Shown: positions 1 to 10,883 of the stretch, in pieces
Position numbering within the stretch: the first letter of the stretch is position 1
How the letters are laid out: each line of letters begins with the position of its first letter
Assembly (NCBI GenBank): GCA_020744225.1
Contig: JAGMWG010000010.1
Coordinates: 1,116,001-1,180,000, forward strand
Length of the DNA stretch: 64,000 bases
From: Paraphoma chrysanthemicola
Taxonomy: Eukaryota; Ascomycota; Dothideomycetes; Pleosporales; Phaeosphaeriaceae
Direction of reading: 5' to 3'
The notes under the pieces: model-generated
Seen by the model: only the letters and a program-made list of their open reading frames with translations
What the model was told of the DNA's origin: nothing
Databases searched by the model: none
Position numbers and translations under genes: made by a program

Positions 1-1986
1 TACCACGTGCTGAAAAGCTAGTGTTGGTGTTTCGAGCTGTTTGGAATCCCACAGAGCAGCAGGAGTTCCCAGGCCGAGTCTATGTCACCGCGAAAGACAT
101 ATTCTTCTACAGCAATCACCTCGGACTCGTGCTCATCACCAGTATCAGCATGTCTTCTATCGATGAGGTAACAGCTGCAGCTGGCAAAGATTGTGATTTT
201 CTCTTCCTCCATTTCAAACCAGGCACGAGAGAGGATGGAGCGACTAGACTTACAGTCAAAACCTTCTTGGAACCCCTTAAGCTCGTGCTGCGACGACTCA
301 ACTTTTTGGTCAAGAACGCAACAACGGGAGAGTATGGTATTGAGGATATTATAAAGCGACTTATCAAGTTGGAATCGGATGACCCTCAACAATCATCTGG
401 CGATGATGGCTGGGAAGAAGTTTCGCCTGACACACCGATCGATCCAGGCTATGGTGGAAAGAACATCAAGACCAGCCTTCGCATAGACGGTAACCTGTTT
501 GGTCCATCCACCGCTAACATCAACAAGAACGCAACCAAGTTCAAGTTGCCGTCGCAGCCAGTTGCATTCACTCCAACTGGTATGACTCAGGTGGCTGTCG
601 AGAAAGAGTACGATCTTAGCGCCAAAGGACTGTTCCATATACTTTTTGGCGATAAGAGCGCGGTGTTCCAGTTGTTGTATCGGGAACGATGGGCTCAACG
701 AGTCGTGCAAGGTCCTTGGGTGACCAACGACCAAAGTCTGCAACGCCGTGACTTCGAGTACGAGGTGGCACAGCCCAGTAAGAATGGAGCTGTCATCATC
801 AATGACTATCAGATCATTGAAGTCCTTAATGATCACTTGTGCTACGTCGTCTCCGACAAGAAGACGCCGTGGTATCTGCCAGGGCACGAACGATTTGTGC
901 TGCATAGCAAAATTGTTATCACACACGTTCATAAGTCGCGATGCAAACTCGCGATATATTCGAAGATAGACTGGAAACGCAATCCTCGTTTTGCCAAGAA
1001 GCTCATTGAGCGACAAGGATTACAGGACATGGAACTTGAGGCTCAGGACATGGTAGACGTCGTCAATGACCAAGTCGCGCGCCTAGGACATAATCGCAGC
1101 ACGGCGAAAGTCACAAACATCTTCGGCCTGATCGGTATACAAACCCAGGCGGTGCAATTGACCGCGCAAGACATACCACCACCAAATCGGCCTCGAAAAT
1201 TCAAATTACGGCCTCAGACGACCGGCTCCTTCATCGCACAACTTATTGGCAACATCATTATCAGCATATTGTCCACTATCATGAGCTGGATACTAGCGGC
1301 CTTTGCTGGTCTCGTTACTGTCATCTCGGCTCATAAGCTGTTGGTAGTACTGCTGGTGTTGAGCGGCAGTGCCAATTTCTTCTACACTTCCAAGGACGGA
1401 TGGGCATCGTGGAACGAGCGGGCTGCTTCCAAATACATGGCACGCTTAGGAGTAGGGCCATCAACTAGCATGACCCGCTCCATCTATTTGAGCGACATTG
1501 AGCAATCCTTCCTCAATCCGAACGAGACAGGCATCGAGTTGTCAGTACCGCTTGGTAGTAGTGCTGACAATAAGTGGTAAGCGATAGTGCATCTTTGCCG
1601 TCTTCAAACATGCTAACCCATCCAGCCATCAAACATTCACACACCTCCTACACGACCCCTCATCTTCAGCCTCGGCAGCCTCGCCACTTAGGCCATCCAC
1701 ACACAGCACTCGCCGCCTTCACCGAACGCGGCAGAATCTCGGGTCTCACCGACACGACTTGCTGGTTGCGCTGCGCGTGGTCAATCGTATTGAAAAGGAA
1801 GTGGTGGAAGCAGAGTATGAGAACTGGCTGCATGATGAGACAAACAAGTGCGATCGGATAGGCGCTATAATTCACGAAAGTGGAAAGGGAAAGGAGAAGG
1901 AAGTCGAAGCTTGGATTAAGGGGTATTGTGGGGACTGCAAGAGTAGCTTGAAGAGTGTGAAAGAAGCGAGGAAGGGACTCTTGTGA
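1..1986 (+). CDS. Sip3/Lam-family GRAM-VASt sterol-transfer protein, 5' truncated
   Basis: The reading frame is open to the left edge, so the N-terminus (BAR and PH domains in this family) lies outside the window. What is visible begins with a GRAM-like segment (about 1-350), then a VASt/StART-like domain (about 600-1100), then a hydrophobic segment near 1240-1380 that should anchor it in the ER. Family members sit at ER-plasma membrane contact sites and move sterol; this is family knowledge. The frame meets a stop at 1578, but GTAAGC at 1577 opens a 49 nt intron (1577-1625, branch GCTAAC). Splicing restores the frame into a basic, charged C-terminal tail ending at 1986. The tail (LLVALRVVNRIEKEVVEAE region) matches the conserved C-terminus I know from fungal Sip3 proteins. 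Alternative: another Lam/Ysp paralogue. Confidence 0.82.
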
Positions 1987-2471
1987 GCGCCACAGGCCAT
2001 TCGTGTATGATATCAAGATATTGGACGATAATCCACAAAATATACGACTTTGTATCGTCTCCGCTCGAAGAATAATGCAAATTCTACTACCTTTCGGTGC
2101 ACCTTAAGCGTCCGAAGAGGGGTTCGTCACGTGGCCAGACCCAGTACTAGTTGCACCTGCCCGCGTCTACATGATGCACCGCCCCCGGCGGTTAGCCTTC
2201 GCATTGCATTACGCAGATTTCAACCACACTCTCGGCAGTGGTGCTCTGCAGCCAGCCGCAAGTAGCATTGCTGCTTAGAAGCTGATGTTTGCGCTCAGTC
2301 TCGCGGGGTTCAGCCTCGTCTGTTTCACTCACTTTTAACGAGACACTAAGCCAAGATCCTGGCGTGTCCCTCACCTGCTGCGCCTCGTCACATAATCAGT
2401 CGCCTCCATCTTCGTTCTACTTCAACAATACAATCCACCAGCTTTGGACGTCACAATCGATGCCAACCACC
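1987..2471. other. Intergenic gap, 485 bp
   Basis: Lies between the Sip3-like gene and the next plus-strand gene. It holds the 3' end of the former and the promoter and 5' leader of the latter. The last 200 bp are rich in C and T, as is common upstream of fungal start codons. No gene seen. Confidence 0.6.
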
Positions 2472-3830
2472 ATGGCTGAACCTCTTGACGTGAAGCTTCT
2501 CAACGACGTCGTCATGGTCAATAATGACCTCAAGATATCCTTCCGCCGCACCATCCGCGTCCCAGACAATCAAGAAACCTCGTACCTTCCTCCCGACCTC
2601 GGCACCTTTCCACTCAAGCCTGTATCAGCGTACGCCAACAAACTCACTTCGTCAATGACCGCCAAAGGCGGCCTGTTCTTCCCTATGTATCGTAGGTACA
2701 TGGTTATATTCCAATTATCGTTGCAAACTAATTACACCACAGAGTCAGAGGCGATGTGGATTAACTTCTCGTGCCACCACCAGCAAGACTACATGATCAA
2801 GATCTACGTTGGCAGCGTAAACGCCATTTCCGGAGAACCAGCTATCGAAACTGCAGCGACTAAGCTACATCGCCAGCAGAACAAAGCCGCGAACAAGTCA
2901 TTACAAGACTACGTCGTCGTGCCCGGTCAGCTGTGGCTGGATGGTATTGCTAACTCCAACGGGACCGTACGTCAGTTCGTCGCTATGCCATTTGGAAGCG
3001 GACACTCTGTCGAACACCAAATCACAGGCCAAGACGCGGCGGGCGGCATACAGATCGAGATCACGCCATACAAGCCGCAACCTGTGCATCAGCCTTACAC
3101 CTACGCTCCACCGGACTACGGACACGGTGATGGACACATGCTACTTATTAAGACTCTCACAGGCCAACAGCTCAGTATCAACTCATCGCGCACCGACACA
3201 ACCGAAATCGTCAAGTATAGAATCCAGGAAAAGGAAGGTATCCCACCTAATCAGCAGCGCCTTGTCTGGGAGGGCAAGGAACTTGAAGATCTACGCACAC
3301 TTGCTGATTACGGCATCGAGAAGAACACGCAAATCTACCTCGTGTTGAGGTTAAGAGGCGGCGGAGGCGTACATCACGAAATGAGCATTGCAGCTGGCGG
3401 GCAGATTCACCAGGTCATTCATCGGGATAGACAGGGTGACGAGTGGCTCGCAGACCGCACAACCGTCTTCAACGTCCAAGTCCTCAATTCGGCCGTGTAC
3501 AAAGCCGTCACGGAAACTGCGCCGCCAACAAAGCCAATCAATGCCAAGACATACAAGAAAAATGGCCTGCCTTTTTTCAAGATGTACGAGGAGCCCAGTG
3601 GCATCGCCGGCGACTTCGGGCTCGTCAAATCGATTGGCCAAATCGATGCAGAGATGGATGAGATTTTAGAGCCTAGAGTTGTGGCCTTGGGTAAGGGTGA
3701 TGGACGGAGTGGATCGAATGGGGTTGCTGGAGGTGTGGGCTTGATGAATCCAAATGGGCCGATGAGGGAGTTTCGTACTGCGCGTGATCTGGAGAAGGAG
3801 TATAGTGGCTACCATGTCGCCAGCTTCTAA
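2472..3830 (+). CDS. Protein with an internal ubiquitin domain
   Basis: The start at 2472 sits in a strong context (CCACCATGG); an in-frame ATG at 2460 would add four residues. A 51 nt intron (2692-2742, branch CTAAT) has no in-frame stop; splicing gives 435 aa. Residues 1-200 resemble a conserved fungal domain I cannot name. Residues about 206-281 are a clear ubiquitin fold with [10 protein letters not shown] and a terminal LRLRGG. Lysines equivalent to K6, K27, K33, K48 and K63 are present; K11 and K29 are replaced. The hydrophobic patch is L8, V44, V70. About 150 residues follow the di-glycine, including [13 protein letters not shown], so this is not a polyubiquitin precursor. The role is unknown; ubiquitin-binding or self-processing are possible inferences. 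Confidence 0.85.
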   Translation: MAEPLDVKLLNDVVMVNNDLKISFRRTIRVPDNQETSYLPPDLGTFPLKPVSAYANKLTSSMTAKGGLFFPMYRRYMVIFQLSLQTNYTTESEAMWINFSCHHQQDYMIKIYVGSVNAISGEPAIETAATKLHRQQNKAANKSLQDYVVVPGQLWLDGIANSNGTVRQFVAMPFGSGHSVEHQITGQDAAGGIQIEITPYKPQPVHQPYTYAPPDYGHGDGHMLLIKTLTGQQLSINSSRTDTTEIVKYRIQEKEGIPPNQQRLVWEGKELEDLRTLADYGIEKNTQIYLVLRLRGGGGVHHEMSIAAGGQIHQVIHRDRQGDEWLADRTTVFNVQVLNSAVYKAVTETAPPTKPINAKTYKKNGLPFFKMYEEPSGIAGDFGLVKSIGQIDAEMDEILEPRVVALGKGDGRSGSNGVAGGVGLMNPNGPMREFRTARDLEKEYSGYHVASF

Positions 3831-4507
3831 AGGCCTTCTATCAAGTTGATACTTCGCATACGACACAGAGTGGAAGAAGTGTAGGACACGGCAATGCTCA
3901 CTAAAGAACTCGCGGTGCTTTTCCTTTGCGCTCGAGACTGAGTGAAAGACAACAGAGTCAAAAAAAGGATATTGGTGACGTTTCTGACTTTCTCAAGATT
4001 CGTAAGAAACGGAAGGAGGGATCAGTCATGTTCTATTGGGTATTTGTTTTGCACTTGGAATCTACTTTACTACAACTAACTGCTTTGGTAGTGTAGAAAG
4101 GGAGCTTAACATGCCGCCCATAATCAAGGAACGAGGCGGTTCTAGTACGATTCTATCAACACAAACCCGCTGCTTTCTCGTAGTGGATACTCCTACAGCC
4201 TAATGTCCATCGTATGTATCATTGGTGAACGTACAGGTATGGCTGTACACCAACGAGATGTTTTATCGTTACATAACCCAAAAGCACGCCGACTTTGGGA
4301 AGTTAGTCTCCACCATGAACAAATGACCAAGGAATGCGGTCTGGACTCCAGCTATCTTTCCCCGCACTTACGCATCCGCGTAGTTGTCCAGTTGCGCAGA
4401 TGACCTGGAATGGTCACATGGGAACAGATCTGGCTGCATCGGCCTTGTCCATTGTATGCACTCCTTTCTTGAATTGGAGCAAAGTGGCGCTTCGTATCTC
4501 GTTATCC
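3831..4507. other. Intergenic gap between convergent genes, 677 bp
   Basis: Contains the 3' ends of the ubiquitin-domain gene (plus) and the STAND/G-alpha-like gene (minus). An A-run is seen at about 3960. No coding stretch with family resemblance was found. Confidence 0.55.
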
Positions 4508-6221
4508 TCATGTACCATATATCAACTCTTCTGCTGTGTGAGTAATCCCTGTCGGTTCTCGTTCAGGAGCGTCTCGCCTCAGGGCGGCCTGTCGTATGAC
4601 ATCGGCCACGAACTTGCCCAGACCCAAGCGATCCGCACCCCAATACTCATAAACTTCTACCGATAACGATGTACTTTGAAGTATGCGATCGAAAATTTCA
4701 GCAATCATGCTGCGCCGGTTCCTCAATGATGTGAATATTATGCCCAGTGAAATGCGCTCTGGTGATTGGAGGGTCTCCAGCAGCGTAAGTAGGTTCTCGA
4801 GACGCGTGTGTATCGCAACAGCTTCCAGATCGAAGACGTAGAATATCGTCAATGGAATGAGGCGGCCGTTGATGAAGGAAATGGCTGAGTCGTCTGCGTC
4901 CCAGAATGTGTAAAGATTGGTTGTAAGCTTATTGTGCTTAATGCAGGTATAGCTCATTCGATCAAGTGTGGGCGTGGACAATGTTTGATCAGTTCCGTCG
5001 AACAACGGAGGTGCCATGCGGTCCTTCGTTTGGAGAAGTTGTGATGTAATGAACCTTTTCGAGTCAGCATCATGACTGCCGTATTTCCATCCCGCTATCA
5101 TACTCATATGCTTCTTTTAGCCCCACATCTGCCAGAAAGGTTTCGCGTTGTTCATGTATCATGGTTTTAAAGGATACATGGTACCAGAACATAGTGATGG
5201 TATGTAGCAGGTAGTGTAGCCGGTAAGTCCTGAAAAGTGATGGGGTGTCATTTAGCAGATATCCCATGTGTCTCGTGCGAAAGCTCTTTTCGGATCCGTA
5301 AAGTTTTTTGACGACCGCCAGAGTCAGCTGTACACAGGATACTTGCAATTCCGGGCTGGTGAACTCAAGTAGTTTGGCCTACCAACTGGGCTGGGCCTGA
5401 AGTTTAGTGAGAATCAAACTTTCGACTTCGATCTTCGGGGTGTCGTTGTATCCCAGAAGAAGGATATGCTGCATTGGTACTGAACTGGTTGTCGATCGCT
5501 TTTTGATCAAATGCTTGAGCGACTCACGGAAAACGCGTCCGTAGGCTCTAGACGCCAGGACTTCAGTGTCGAAGTCAAAGACGCGGGATAGTCTAGACAG
5601 ATTATCTGTCCACTTGCTGACGAAGGAAGCGCTGTCTCGAAGGACTAGTAACGATGCTGAGTCCGACTGAGTAATTGCGAGTGTTTCGCGGGTTTTTGGT
5701 CTTTCGAGCAGCTCTTTTTGATCCGCAAGCGAAGTGCTGTTCGAACAGCTAATTAGAGTATGCCCAGCCGACGAGCTCGTCACTTACCAGTTGCAAGCCG
5801 TGAGGAGGAGTGCCAGGGAGTTGGTCTGATGCTCAATATACTTCTGAATGTCTGTTGCTCCCTGGCCCCGTAGAACAAACTTCATCTTATCCGAAACGCT
5901 AAGCTGAAGATTGTCATTTGCGTTGAGTTGTGAAAAGCAGGTTTCCAGCTCTGACGTAAGTAGCTTGCAACAGGACAGCGATACATCAAGGTCCATGGTT
6001 AGCTGATGATGGATACCATTCGTGTTTCGTTCTAGCCATCTATGGATCTCAGTCAGGGCAGCTCGCAGTGCTGTCAGTTGAGACGCGAGGCTGAGGAGTG
6101 CCAGATCTGCTGTTTTCCATCTCGACCGGATATCCTCAATCAAGACCGTAGTCTTACTGATAACATCGACAATATTGCAGACCGCTCCGATAGTGCCGAC
6201 GATTGCTAGAGCTTCTGCCAT
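4508..6221 (-). pseudogene. STAND-type N-terminus plus G-alpha-like region, apparently broken
   Basis: The start at 6221 (MAEALAIVGTIGAVCNIVDV) opens a fungal STAND-type N-terminal helical domain of about 145 aa. A good intron at 5737-5787 (GTAAGT, 51 nt) joins it to a segment containing SLLVLRDSASF and FDFDTEVLASRAYGRVFR, seen in fungal proteins that carry a G-alpha-like part. A beta strand ILLLG follows where the P-loop should be, but the motif reads GYNDTPKIE rather than GxxxxGKS. The switch-like region (FWDADDS) and the NKxD position (TSLR) are also not those of an active GTPase. An in-frame TAG at 5379-5381 and a frame change near 5070-5107 interrupt the gene. Neither is removed by a convincing intron, although a weak 48 nt intron (GTCGAA donor, TAG acceptor) could skip the stop. 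Most likely a decaying gene; sequencing error or unusual splicing are the alternatives. Confidence 0.6.
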
Positions 6222-7216
6222 GACGCACGTATTGGCCGTAATGTGCAACCAGAACTTTCAGGGCTGTTGAGGAGGTGAACAAGTCTCGTTGTATCTCGAC
6301 GAAAGGGCGATATCGTTGAGGCGGTAGCGCCAGTGTCAGAGCCCAGAGAGACCCCACCTGTAGAGTGCTGTGGAGTAAGTGTCGTGAGATGGCTCTCAAG
6401 GCAGGAAGGAACCGCACTCTATCAGTGGAGGCGCAGATCACCAACAGATGGAGCCTCGCCATTGGCGTACTCGAAAGTTTCAGCCTTGCGGTGAGGCTGA
6501 TCCAACGAACTTTAGATAGCTATCATCTGCGATGATAGGCGGCCGGAGAGATCAAAGCGGCATCAGCATGATGCGGTGGAGGCCGCAGAAGCATCCGAAC
6601 GTGCAGTATGTTTGGGGCGCAGCGTCCTATTGATGGAGAGTCAGTGTCAGACAGCTGGGTGTATGTGTTATGCCGTGTCATGAACGAGGCAGAAAATTCG
6701 ATTCAAGCATGAAGTCAGATGGAAGTCGCGATGCGGGAGCAGCAAGCACACTGAGCAGACTTTAGACCTGTAGTTACGACACGTGATCGATGTAACAAAG
6801 TGCTGGAGAAATGCTATGAAGAGCACGCAAAATAGCAAGCCCGGTGAGGCTACATGATGTTCGAATAGCGTAGACGACCAAGAAGTCGTTGTGTCATACA
6901 GCGCACGTGAATATTATTTTGTGGTCTGATTTTATTTCATTCGCTTTCGAGCAAGCTAGTCTTGTGCGCTCACGTGGAGTCGCAAAACTACTTCACTCCT
7001 GAGTCGGCAGGTATCATGATATCATAATAATTGAAAGCAGTGGTGGTGACCTTTCGCGCCTAAGCACCTCCTTTCGCCCGAACAAGCAGTAGGTGATCGA
7101 AGGGTTGCGTTCGTGTCGGAGCATACAATGGTGACATTGCCACGATGGCATCAGACGGGTTCGTGGTGGTATCGGGAATGGTGAAGTCGCACAACCGTCG
7201 CACAGGTCACGGCACT
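6222..7216. other. Intergenic gap, 995 bp
   Basis: Promoter side of the STAND/G-alpha-like gene and 3' side of RAD23. The stretch 6890-7040 is AT-rich. No gene recognised. Confidence 0.55.
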
Positions 7217-8635
7217 CTACTCTTCAGGGTCCTCGGGCTGATCGAAGAGGAAGTTGGCTGCCAGCTCCTCGTTCTTGTCGCACGCGAAGTACGCTTGGAT
7301 GACGAGGTCGCGCTCGAAGCCAAGGCGACACAGCCGTTCAATAGCCTCGCGCTCCTCCTCGGTGACGGAGATGGCCTGGGCACCCGGGGGAAGCGGCGCA
7401 TCTTCGTCAGCGTCTTCGGCAAGGAGTTGCAGGAACTGCTCGGGGTTCTGCGCGATCATCTGGGCCAACTGCGGGTTTCCTGCGCCGACTTGCTGCAGAA
7501 TGGGCTCAAGCATTTGCGGCTGCTGTTGTACAACCTGTCGTAACTGCTGGAACTGGGGATTGTTGCGCAAGAACTCGAGACTGTTAGCATTGAGCGCGCC
7601 AGCAGCAGCCCCGCCAGTGCTGCCCGAGCGAGCAGTAGCACCACCTGAGCCCCCGCGATTTTGACCCGCCTGTGCAGCCGCCTCGAACAGGTTTATCGGC
7701 TCATCTCCGCCGGAGGATGCAGTAGTGGCACCTGTGTTGCCGGTGGCGGCAGGTTGGGGCGAGGTCGGGGCGTTCGCCTGCGCAGCCTGTGCTTGCTCTT
7801 GACGTGCGCTGTCTGGAATACCCTAGGAGCCATTAGAACGTGGCTTAATCGGACAGTGCGCCAAGTGTCTTACTGTGAGCAGATACTCGACCGCCCGGTC
7901 AGGGTTGAAGAAGGCGGCGCGCATAGCTGCATCAATATCTGTTCTCGCAAAGCCCATGCTCTCCATGTTGGCGATGGCGGCCTCGCGCTCGCCACCCATG
8001 GTCAAGGCTGAGGGATCGTTGAAGCTAGGGCCTGAGGCCTGTGTAGCCGGCGCGGGTGAGGGCGTGGCGGGCGCATTCTGTGTAGTCGCGGACGAAGGTG
8101 CTGGAGCTGCTGGAGCGGCCGGTGTCTGTGGAGCGGCAGCCGCAGGCGCAGGTGTGGACGGCGGGGCTTTACTTGACGAGGCGGCGGAAGGCTTTGGCTG
8201 TGGTGGCTGTTAGCGAGGAACTTGGCGAGAGCGCAGGGCCCGGACCTTGGAGACCATGCAGACAATGAAGCCCTTCTCCTCGATGCTGTACGACTCTACC
8301 GTGTTCGCATCCTGGAGAATCTTGCCTGTTCCTCAGGGTCAGCAGCCGTGGCCAGAGGTGTCACATGGCACAATGCCGGCGGCAAACTCACCCGAGTAGA
8401 TGAGCTTCTGCTGGGCGACTTCCCAACCCTTGTCTGCCTGGATCTTTGACTTGAGGGCGCCAATCTGTCCGTCGTGTTAGCTGTGCTGCGGGAGGTGTTC
8501 GCGGCGGCGGTGCTGGTACCGTTTCCGAAGGCTCGGCCTCGATGACGAACTTGTTCTGCTTGAGGTCCTTGGATGTGTGAGCTGCGTCTGTGTGGACTTG
8601 GCTTCGCTGGATGTTACCTTGAACGTGATCTTCAT
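7217..8635 (-). CDS. rad23: UV excision repair and proteasome shuttle protein Rad23
   Basis: Six exons were reconstructed on the minus strand: 8618-8635, 8520-8567, 8392-8464, 8246-8325, 7874-8197 and 7217-7822. All junctions are phase-consistent and give 382 aa, the usual Rad23 length. Residues 1-77 are a ubiquitin-like domain starting MKITFK. A Pro/Ala/Thr linker follows, then UBA1 (about 140-181), the XPC/Rad4-binding region (about 262-320, RNNPQFQQLRQVV) and UBA2 (about 335-375, IERLCRLGFERDLVIQAYF). Family role: binds Rad4/XPC in nucleotide excision repair and carries ubiquitinated proteins to the proteasome. The first exon is only 18 nt, and four of the five introns lie in the UBL or just after it, with the fifth after UBA1. 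The family assignment is firm. Confidence 0.96.
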
Positions 8636-10883
8636 GGTGGCGGTTGTGTTTGCGGATTGCAGATGCAGCTGGCGGGGTGACGAGGGCGAGGTGGGGAGAG
8701 GCAACACAGCTTCTGCTGGCGGCAGAATAAATACGGCAGCAGGCGCTTGTCGAGGTGTGAGCAAGCAGGCGGCAGGCTTTTAGCGATGGATCGTTTGCTC
8801 GCAGAAGGCTATGGAAGCGGCGTTAGGCAGACCTCTGTGTCGTCAACGGTGCAGCTTGACGCGGGCGCTGTAAGATGTGTGCGGGCCGACGTTGTTCCCT
8901 GAAGCCACCATCTCAAGAGCCTCTTTGAGAGCGACAATAACCCAACAGCTTAGTTTCAAACCTCTACCAAAGCGCGTGTACATTCAGGGGGCCCTGTCTC
9001 ATATCTTCTGTAACTCTTGAGAGTCTTGAAAGGTCCATCTCGAGGTGTTTTCGCGCTGCATTGCTCAAAGTGGTCAAGAAGTGGCGTCCTTGATCCGCGG
9101 CTTAATCATCAACTTGAGAGACCATCTCCTGCGTGCAGTCGCCAGGCACGAACGCCCGCTGCAACACCCGGGAACGCTTTACCACGGCATGCGAGTTCGC
9201 CTCGCTAATGCAGAGACCATTGGACGCGTGCATGCTGTGGACGTCCCCGCTCCAGCTATCAATAGAGCGACCTGTTGAACCATCTCGACCTTGCGACTGA
9301 CGCCATAGCATGGCCGTTTAATTTCCGACCCATCCTAGCGTTCGCAGCTGCTTACGGGGCGCGGCACGCAACGAGAAGCCAACCATCTCTCAGCGCACGC
9401 GGGCTGCACGCATCAAGGGCCAGGGACTCAACAGCATCGCAGTCGGGCCTGCTGTGCTCGGCCAGCCCCAGCACGTTCATCGTCTCCTGCGGTTTCACAG
9501 ACATGACGCCCCAGCCATCAGCCATTCGGACGTGGGCGTTTCAAGGCTATCCCAAACACCGGCTTCCAGCGCAGGCCACGCAGAATGTGCGACTATCGTT
9601 TGCTATTATTGATATGCTGTGATCTTCACTGCAGGTCATCGCGCCATTGCTCGTGGCACCACCGGAATTCAGCATCGCGACTCTGGCGGCGCGGCGCTTC
9701 GTATCCTCACGCGGCTGAGCGTGCAGGTCAGTTGTTGTGAGTTGTTTGTTGTGTCGGCTCAAAAGGAAAGCGCAAACAACGCGTAAGAAATGAAGGCCTA
9801 ACGTCGCAGCGCTCCACATGCCAAACTTTGACAGGCGACCCCCTACAAACACTCCGAAACTGCATGCTGGGCGGCTCAGCGCTGCACTGCCGCTATTGGA
9901 CCATGCTGCTCTGTTCCCGAAGGTTTGTTGATTATTCCCTTCCTCGTGCCTCAGGTTTCTTCCGAGTCAAGCAAGCTGCTCCAAACACTGCCCTCAGCTG
10001 GCGGGCCACTTGCTGCAACCTGCAGTGCCATGAAGGGCATTCTGGCGCACTCGTCTCGGTAAGCGGCCTTCTCAGGTGGTGCAGCCGTCGATTCTCGATA
10101 TTCCACTGCAACATGCCTGCGCGAATCCACCATGTACCTTGTCCGTCGTGGATCCCCCGTCACGCCTCCATGTAGCGCGTGTTGCAGGGCTCCGGCCACA
10201 ACACAAGGACTCAAATCAGCCCTCTGCCCGCTCCAAAAATTATTAACATGCTGTGGGTCCCCGCATCTCCCTCTTTTGCTGCCGACCTGTCCTTCGCTCA
10301 AGACTTCGCTCATTCTGCCGCCGCCGTCAATCATTCACTTTCAGCCTGTCGCAGCTGCAAGACGCAACAAGAACCGACAACCCGGCTAACGTCCACACTC
10401 GCCTACATCGCCACGCCTTGTTAACGGCGCGCTACCCGCATTCAGCCTCCGCGTTGACCTGGGCCGCGCTCTACTATAGTGCACCATACCTATACGGCGG
10501 AGCGTCATCTTAATTCGCTCCTCGACGCGTTGTGTCTCGACTTGTTGTTACGGCTTCGCGACTTTCCACAGCAACCCCGCAAATACATTTGGTCCATTCG
10601 TTTGCATTGAGTGCATCGTCTTCACTCCATTCTGGATACCATCGATCGAACCAGTCAATCTCAATCCCCTGCACCTTTACTGGGCGACTTGCATTGCTGG
10701 CCGAGCCACTCTGTTCATGCTCGCAATTCTATATTGCACGTTTTGTCGCCAGGTGTGGCCTCTCCTTTGTACCACATCCTAAACGGGCCAGCATCCAGCG
10801 AATCGACCCGGCTGTCGATATACGCCATCAGAATCTGCTGCTACCTTACCATTCTCTAGAGCCAGCACCTAGCTGCTACCAGC
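8636..10883. other. Gene-poor divergent intergenic region, 2.25 kb
   Basis: Separates RAD23 (minus) from the four-helix membrane protein gene (plus). Open frames here (for example 9951-10334 minus, 10532-11215 plus) overlap each other on several frames and show no recognisable domain. The stretch 10240-10880 is strongly pyrimidine-rich on the plus strand, consistent with a long promoter and 5' leader. Confidence 0.5.

Noticed and set aside
5354..5381. A 28-nt-scale intron that would remove the TAG at 5379 using GTAGGC and CACCAG
   Set aside because: Far shorter than any other intron in the window (44 nt minimum) and without a branch site.
9951..10334. Minus-strand 127-codon frame in the RAD23 upstream region
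   Set aside because: Overlaps several plus-strand frames of equal length and shows no domain.
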